A program made the translations under genes and the position numbers. 10,067 nt of DNA from an uncultured Eubacteriales bacterium (GTDB taxonomy: Bacteria > Bacillota > Clostridia > Oscillospirales > CAG-272), in assembly GCA_934477985.1 (NCBI GenBank), contig CAKSOR010000063.1, positions 1 through 10,067 on the forward strand. Direction: 5' to 3'. The notes beneath the pieces were generated by a model that worked only from the letters and a program-made list of their open reading frames with translations, was not told where the DNA came from and ran no database searches. Below are positions 5,966 through 10,067 of this stretch, piece after piece. Every line of letters starts with the position of its first letter. The stretch's first letter is position 1.

Positions 5966-7168
5966 TCATGGTCTTGCCGCGGTGATCAGCTTTCTTATGA
6001 GCCGATCGCTTGAGAGGTCGTTGTAGTCGATCAATGTGACCGACATATCCGCCGCCCGCTGGTAGAGGAACGGGCTTTCCTTTCTGACGTCCGACATAGT
6101 CACGAGCACTGGTCTTCCGTTCTCTCCGCCGAACTTATGCGTGAGGGTCATTATCTCGTTGAGCGCGATCACGTCCGCGTCGCCCGATTTGCACGAGACG
6201 AAGATCGGGAACTGCCCCCTGACCAGCATCACGTCGATCTCGTTCACGGTGTTGATCCGCGTGTCCATCTTGCCGTCCCAGTCGATCACCGAGCTCAGCC
6301 TCGCGTCATTGAACTCGCCCGACCGGAGCGCCGTCACGTAGACATAGAGCTCGAGGCAGACGCCTACGTCTATCAGGCAGCTTCTCATGAGGTCGTTTTT
6401 GTAGGCGAAGCGCACTTTGCCGTCGCTTTTGCTGAGATTTCTGATTATTCGCTTTGCCTCGAGCTCGCGCAGGACGCTCATATCGCATTCGACAGTCTTT
6501 TCGCCCGCGCTGACGACAGTCGGCGACGAAACGCTGAGCGTGGTTGATTCGGTCGGGCGCTTCGACGCCTGCTGAAGGAAAGCCACAATCCTGTGCCAGT
6601 CGCGGTGATTATGCCTGAATATCTCCCAGACGCGGAAGATGTCTTCGGCTGTCTGATCGTCGATCGAGTCAAGCGCGATGTGACCGTGCTCCTTTATGTC
6701 GGCGCCCATGAGCTTCAGGAACGCCCGCACCGTGAATTCCGGCGACGAGATCAGCATGTCGGCGGCAGGACAATTGAAGATATTGCGGTAGCGCGTCTCG
6801 AACTTGTCGTAGCGCATCAGACCGACGCCGGTTTCCTTCGCGAGCATGCCGATCGAGACAAGTGCGACCTCGCTTCCGCCGGTGAGGTCGATGACCAGAC
6901 CCGGGAACTGTCCGATGATCGTCCTGAACTCGTCGGTGACCGTGTTGAGCGAGAGCATGTCGGTTGAGAAGAAGAAACACTTTGTGTCAAGCCCGAGCGA
7001 GCGCATGCAGGAGATTATATTGTTCTTTATCCGTTTTGATTTGAGCTTGCGCGACCCGATGAAGACCGCGTTCTGCGGCTTGAAGTCGCATATGGCGAGC
7101 ACATTGTATATCTGCTCGTCGTCATAGATCTCAACTATCGTTTCCGGAAATCTTACTGCCTCTTCCAT
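5966..7168 (-). CDS. CARF-domain nuclease, DUF1887 / Can2-Card1-like
   Basis: This 400-residue protein fits the architecture of Can2/Card1-type effectors, which bind cyclic tetra-adenylate with an N-terminal CARF domain and then cut nucleic acids with a C-terminal PD-(D/E)xK nuclease. The N-terminal Rossmann-like half (about 1-150) has N-A-V-F-I-G-S at 33-39 and the typical D-L-T-G-G-S at 94-99. A middle region (about 170-255) includes a Ser/Thr-rich linker at 202-220. In the C-terminal half, Glu273 (C-L-E-L-Y), Asp312 (N-E-I-D-V) and Lys327 (V-S-C-K-S-G) are the likely active-site residues. Ser325 occupies the position of the usual acidic residue of (D/E)xK. AAGGA lies 7 nt before the ATG. 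The gene has its own consensus promoter and its own terminator; no cas gene or CRISPR repeat lies in the window. The ligand and target are inferred, not shown. Confidence 0.85.
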   Translation of the reverse strand: MEEAVRFPETIVEIYDDEQIYNVLAICDFKPQNAVFIGSRKLKSKRIKNNIISCMRSLGLDTKCFFFSTDMLSLNTVTDEFRTIIGQFPGLVIDLTGGSEVALVSIGMLAKETGVGLMRYDKFETRYRNIFNCPAADMLISSPEFTVRAFLKLMGADIKEHGHIALDSIDDQTAEDIFRVWEIFRHNHRDWHRIVAFLQQASKRPTESTTLSVSSPTVVSAGEKTVECDMSVLRELEAKRIIRNLSKSDGKVRFAYKNDLMRSCLIDVGVCLELYVYVTALRSGEFNDARLSSVIDWDGKMDTRINTVNEIDVMLVRGQFPIFVSCKSGDADVIALNEIMTLTHKFGGENGRPVLVTMSDVRKESPFLYQRAADMSVTLIDYNDLSSDRLIRKLITAARP

Positions 7169-7203
7169 TCTTTTTTCCTTGCTGTTCTTAGTTGGGTTCT
7201 TTC

Positions 7204-7232
7204 AGTATAACACAAAAAAATGAACATGTCAA
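7204..7232 (-). promoter_or_regulatory. Sigma-A promoter of the CARF nuclease gene
   Basis: On the minus strand TTGACA (7227-7232) and TATACT (7204-7209) are separated by 17 bp, and the spacer holds a T run. This is a near-perfect housekeeping promoter. Predicted transcription starts near 7197, about 29 nt before the ATG, so the gene seems to be made constitutively. Confidence 0.88.
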
Positions 7233-7270
7233 GCGTTAAACGGAAAAAAACTAAAAATTCGCGTTTTGAC

Positions 7271-7299
7271 TTGCAAAATCACGAAAAATGGTGTATAAT
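7271..7299 (+). promoter_or_regulatory. Sigma-A promoter of the pcrA-like gene
   Basis: TATAAT at 7294-7299 is a perfect -10 box. The best-spaced -35 box is TTGCAA at 7271-7276 (17-bp spacer, four of six consensus bases). Predicted transcription starts near 7306, about 28 nt before the ATG. The two divergent -35 boxes in this gap are 38 bp apart. Confidence 0.75.
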
Positions 7300-7333
7300 A
7301 TTATATAGACAGATCACGCTAAGGAGAACGATA

Positions 7334-9700
7334 ATGAACTTCACTGAAAGATTTAACAAAGCCAAACGGGCGCTGTTTGACAAGCTCTACGGCTATATGA
7401 ACGAAAAACAGCGCGAGGCGGTCTTCACGGTGTACGGACCGCTTTTAGTACTTGCCGGCGCGGGCAGCGGCAAGACTACCGTTCTTGTCAACCGCATTGC
7501 ATACATACTCCGCTTTGGCAACGCTTACGCGTCGGATGAGCTCCCCGAAGGCGTCACTGAGGAGGACGCGGCGCGCCTTGAAGCCGCTCTTGATCTCGAG
7601 GGCGACGAGATCGCGGCGGTATTATCAGAGTATTTCCACGGCTCCTTTCCGCCCTGGGCTGTCATGTCGATAACCTTCACGAACAAGGCGGCGAACGAGA
7701 TGAAGGAGCGCATCGCGCGGGTCTTTGGCGACGACGATACCGCGGCGTCGGATATCTGGGCGGGCACGTTCCACTCGACCTGTGTGCGCATCCTGAGGCG
7801 CTACGCGAGCCTGATCGGTTACGCGCAGGATTTCTCGATCTACGACACCGACGATCAGAAGAAGCTCGTCGCGGCGGTGCAGAAGGAGCTTGATCTCGAC
7901 GACAAGATGTTCCCTGTGCGCGGGACGCTGAACGTCATCTCGCACGCGAAGGACAGGCTTATGACGCCGGACGATTTCGCGATGGACGCCGGCGCGGACT
8001 TCCGCATGGCGAAGATCGCCGAGGTCTACAGACTCTACCAGGACAAGCTCAGAGAGGCGTCAGCCTTCGATTTCGACGACCTTATAATGCAGACGGTCGT
8101 GCTCCTGAAGAACAATCAGGAGGCGCGTGAGTACTACCAGAACCGCTTCAAGTTCGTGCTGGTCGACGAGTATCAGGACACCAACCGCGCTCAGTTCGAG
8201 CTGACTCAGCTTCTGACCGGAAAGTACCGCAACCTGATGGTCGTCGGAGATGACGATCAGTCTATTTACAAGTTCCGCGGCGCGACAATCGAGAACATCC
8301 TCGACTTCGACAAGGTCTATCCCGACGCGATAGTCGTCCGCCTCGAGCAGAACTACCGCTCGACCGGAAATATCCTCAGGGCGGCGAACGCGGTCATCGC
8401 CAACAACAAGGGCAGAAAGGGCAAGAATCTCTGGTGCGACAAAGCCGACGGCGACAAGATCCGCATAAAGAAGCTCCAGAACCAGAACGAGGAAGCCAAG
8501 TATATAATCAACAAGATCATCGACGGCGTCACGCGCGAGAAGCGGAAGTACTCGGATTTCGCCGTGCTCTACAGGATGAACGCGCAGTCGAACACGCTTG
8601 AGAGCTACATGGCGAAGTCGGGCGTGCCGTACAGAATGCTCGGAGGCGTCAGATTCTACGAGCGCATGGAGATCAAGGACATCATCGCCTACCTCTGCGT
8701 GCTGGTCAACCCGAACGACTCGATAAGACTCCGCAGGATAATCAACCAGCCCAAGCGCAAGATCGGCGAGTCGACGATCGACGCTGTCTTCCAGCTCGCC
8801 GCCGAGGAAGGTAAGACTCCGTTCGAGATAATGGAGCGCGCGGGACACTACATACTCATTCAGAAATCCGCGCCGAGACTGCTTGATTTCGTTCACATGA
8901 TCCGCGAGCTCCGCGCTGCCGCCGAGACGACTCCGACCTCCGAGCTCATAAAGATAATCCTCGAGCGCACGGGTTACGCCGAGATGCTGAAGAACTCCGG
9001 GCTTGACGGACTTGAGCGCATCGCGAACGTCGGAGAGCTGATCTCCAACGCCGTTGAGTACGAGTCGAACAACCCTGAGCCGACGCTCACAGGCTTTTTA
9101 GAGGACGTGGCGCTCGTCAGCGACGTCGACAACTACGACGAAACGGCTGACGCGGTAGTCATGATGACGATACACAGCGCCAAGGGACTCGAGTTCCCGG
9201 TCGTCTTCCTGCCGGGCTTTGAGGACGGAATCTTCCCGAGCATCCAGTCGGCGAACAACGAGGAGGATCTCGAGGAGGAGCGCAGACTCGCCTATGTCGC
9301 GATCACCCGCGCCAAGGAGAAGCTCTACTGCGTCCACGTCCGCGAGCGCATGATCTTCGGCAAGACGCAGTTCAACCCGCGCTCGAGATTCCTCGACGAG
9401 ATTCCCGAGGAGATTGTCGATCTCGGCTACATGCCGCGCCCCGAGCCGGGCTCTTCGAGGCAGCGCAAGCCGGTCATCTCGAAGGAGCTGACGAATCCCG
9501 CCTCGATCGCCGCCGATGTCGGAAAAAGCAAGTCCGAGGAGGTCTTCGCGGTCGGAGACAAGGTAAAGCACATCACGTTCGGAGAGGGCGAGATTGTTTC
9601 GGTCAAGCCGATGGGCTCGGACTGGATGTACGAAATCGTCTTTGAGACGGTCGGAACGAAGAAGCTGATGGCGACCTACGCCAAGCTGAGAAAAATCTGA
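7334..9700 (+). CDS. pcrA: UvrD/PcrA-type superfamily 1A DNA helicase
   Basis: This 788-residue ATP-driven 3'-5' DNA helicase acts in repair, removal of recombination intermediates and replication-transcription conflicts. All SF1A motifs are seen: Q motif with Gln26 (M-N-E-K-Q-R-E-A-V); Walker A A-G-A-G-S-G-K-T-T at 41-49 (Lys47); Ia I-T-F-T-N-K-A-A at 113-120; II V-D-E-Y-Q-D-T-N at 277-284; III V-G-D-D-D-Q-S-I-Y at 304-312; IV L-E-Q-N-Y-R-S-T at 337-344; V I-H-S-A-K-G-L-E at 613-620; VI Y-V-A-I-T-R-A-K at 654-661. The C-terminus (about 737-788, V-G-D-K-V-K-H-x-x-F-G-E-G) resembles the Tudor-like, RNA polymerase-binding tail of PcrA. An acidic insertion of about 40 residues lies between motifs I and Ia. 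AAGGAG at 7321-7326, 7 nt before the ATG, fixes the start; the open frame extends upstream to 7220 through the promoter. A nitroreductase gene follows after 9 nt. Confidence 0.95.
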   Translation: MNFTERFNKAKRALFDKLYGYMNEKQREAVFTVYGPLLVLAGAGSGKTTVLVNRIAYILRFGNAYASDELPEGVTEEDAARLEAALDLEGDEIAAVLSEYFHGSFPPWAVMSITFTNKAANEMKERIARVFGDDDTAASDIWAGTFHSTCVRILRRYASLIGYAQDFSIYDTDDQKKLVAAVQKELDLDDKMFPVRGTLNVISHAKDRLMTPDDFAMDAGADFRMAKIAEVYRLYQDKLREASAFDFDDLIMQTVVLLKNNQEAREYYQNRFKFVLVDEYQDTNRAQFELTQLLTGKYRNLMVVGDDDQSIYKFRGATIENILDFDKVYPDAIVVRLEQNYRSTGNILRAANAVIANNKGRKGKNLWCDKADGDKIRIKKLQNQNEEAKYIINKIIDGVTREKRKYSDFAVLYRMNAQSNTLESYMAKSGVPYRMLGGVRFYERMEIKDIIAYLCVLVNPNDSIRLRRIINQPKRKIGESTIDAVFQLAAEEGKTPFEIMERAGHYILIQKSAPRLLDFVHMIRELRAAAETTPTSELIKIILERTGYAEMLKNSGLDGLERIANVGELISNAVEYESNNPEPTLTGFLEDVALVSDVDNYDETADAVVMMTIHSAKGLEFPVVFLPGFEDGIFPSIQSANNEEDLEEERRLAYVAITRAKEKLYCVHVRERMIFGKTQFNPRSRFLDEIPEEIVDLGYMPRPEPGSSRQRKPVISKELTNPASIAADVGKSKSEEVFAVGDKVKHITFGEGEIVSVKPMGSDWMYEIVFETVGTKKLMATYAKLRKI

Positions 9701-9709
9701 GGTAAAGCT

Positions 9710-10067
9710 ATGCGAATGAAGGAAATATTCACCGAGAACCGCACCTGCCGGACTTTTGACGAGTCGCGGAAGGTCACGCGCGAGGAGCTTTCCGACATGG
9801 TTGAGCTCGCCAGACTCTCACCCTCCACCGCGAACACGCAGCCGCTCTGCTACAAGCTGGTCACCGGAGAGGACGTGAAGAAGGTTCAGCCGCTGACGAA
9901 GTGGGGCGGGGCGCTGCCTGAGCTCCACCTTCCGCCCGAGGGACACCGTCCGACGGCGTTCATCGTGATCTGCCAGGACACGAAGAAGTTCGGCGACCCG
10001 GCTAAGTTCCAGCGCGACGTCGGAATCTGCGCGCTGGCGATCTCGCTCGGAGCGCACGAGAAGGGGC
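9710..10067 (+). CDS. Nitroreductase-family flavoprotein, N-terminal part (3' end outside window)
   Basis: The frame is open to the right edge, giving 119 visible residues. The start N-R-T-C-R-T-F-D-E-S-R at 10-20, the stretch L-A-R-L-S-P-S-T-A-N-T-Q-P at 33-45 and R-D-V-G-I-C-A-L-A-I-S-L-G-A near the edge match the FMN-binding fold of the nitroreductase superfamily. These are usually dimeric, NAD(P)H-dependent cytoplasmic flavoproteins. The true substrate cannot be told, since the family covers nitroaromatic, flavin, quinone and dehalogenase activities. GAGG at 9699-9702, overlapping the helicase stop, lies 7 nt before the ATG at 9710; a second in-frame ATG at 9716 is less well placed. The 9-nt gap and lack of any terminator suggest cotranscription with the helicase gene. 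Confidence 0.9.
   Translation, partial: MRMKEIFTENRTCRTFDESRKVTREELSDMVELARLSPSTANTQPLCYKLVTGEDVKKVQPLTKWGGALPELHLPPEGHRPTAFIVICQDTKKFGDPAKFQRDVGICALAISLGAHEKG

Noticed and set aside
5103..5969. A 288-codon minus-strand frame opposite the isomerase gene
   Set aside because: It is an antisense shadow with skewed composition; the plus strand carries a recognisable TIM-barrel protein with metal ligands, promoter and ribosome binding site.
7266..7271. TTGACT as the -35 box of the helicase promoter
   Set aside because: It is a better hexamer, but the spacer to TATAAT would be 22 bp, outside the usual range. TTGCAA with 17 bp fits better.
7220..7333. 38-codon upstream extension of the helicase frame
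   Set aside because: It runs through the helicase promoter itself, and AAGGAG at 7321-7326 fits only the ATG at 7334.
5907..7333. CRISPR array or cas genes next to the CARF nuclease
   Set aside because: I looked for regularly spaced direct repeats in the non-coding gaps and for Cas-like proteins in the neighbours, and found neither within the window.
8060..8896. A 278-codon minus-strand frame inside the helicase gene
   Set aside because: It is antisense to conserved helicase motifs II-IV and has a composition typical of complementary GC-rich codons.

Overview
The window looks like chromosomal DNA from a member of the Bacillota, probably an uncultivated Clostridia-type (gut or rumen) anaerobe. 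The evidence is strong AGGAGG-like ribosome binding sites 7-11 nt before most starts, consensus sigma-A promoters in short AT-rich gaps, U-tailed hairpin terminators, GC-rich coding sequence and a PcrA-type helicase with a C-terminal tail domain. The lineage is inferred from these traits, not from a phylogenetic marker.

Layout, left to right. Bases 1-418 (+) hold the end of a RelB/DinJ-type antitoxin gene and a complete YoeB/Txe RNase toxin. Only 14 nt later, on the same strand, comes a glycoside hydrolase family 31 gene (433-2415). A hairpin at 2446-2474 separates it from the opposing minus-strand pair: an unrecognised 265-residue protein (2482-3279) and, upstream of it, guaB (IMP dehydrogenase, 3368-4849). 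The gap at 4850-5117 carries two divergent promoters, one for guaB and one for a TIM-barrel sugar isomerase/epimerase-like gene (5118-5906, +). A shared hairpin at 5920-5957 separates that gene from a minus-strand CARF-plus-nuclease gene (5966-7168) of the DUF1887/Can2/Card1 type. A second divergent gap (7169-7333) carries promoters for the CARF gene and for a pcrA-like helicase (7334-9700, +). A nitroreductase-family gene (9710 onward) follows 9 nt later and runs off the right edge.

The genes do not form one pathway. They fall into small units: a toxin-antitoxin module in possible cotranscription with a glycosidase; nucleotide synthesis (guaB) with a trailing orphan; a possible sugar-metabolism gene; a stand-alone defence-type effector; and DNA repair with a flavoenzyme. 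The most interesting item is the CARF nuclease. It has its own consensus promoter and terminator, no CRISPR array or cas gene lies nearby, and a Ser-Cys-Lys motif stands where this nuclease fold usually has (D/E)-x-K.

No stretch of more than 300 bases lacks a gene. No tRNA, rRNA, insertion sequence or CRISPR array was seen.
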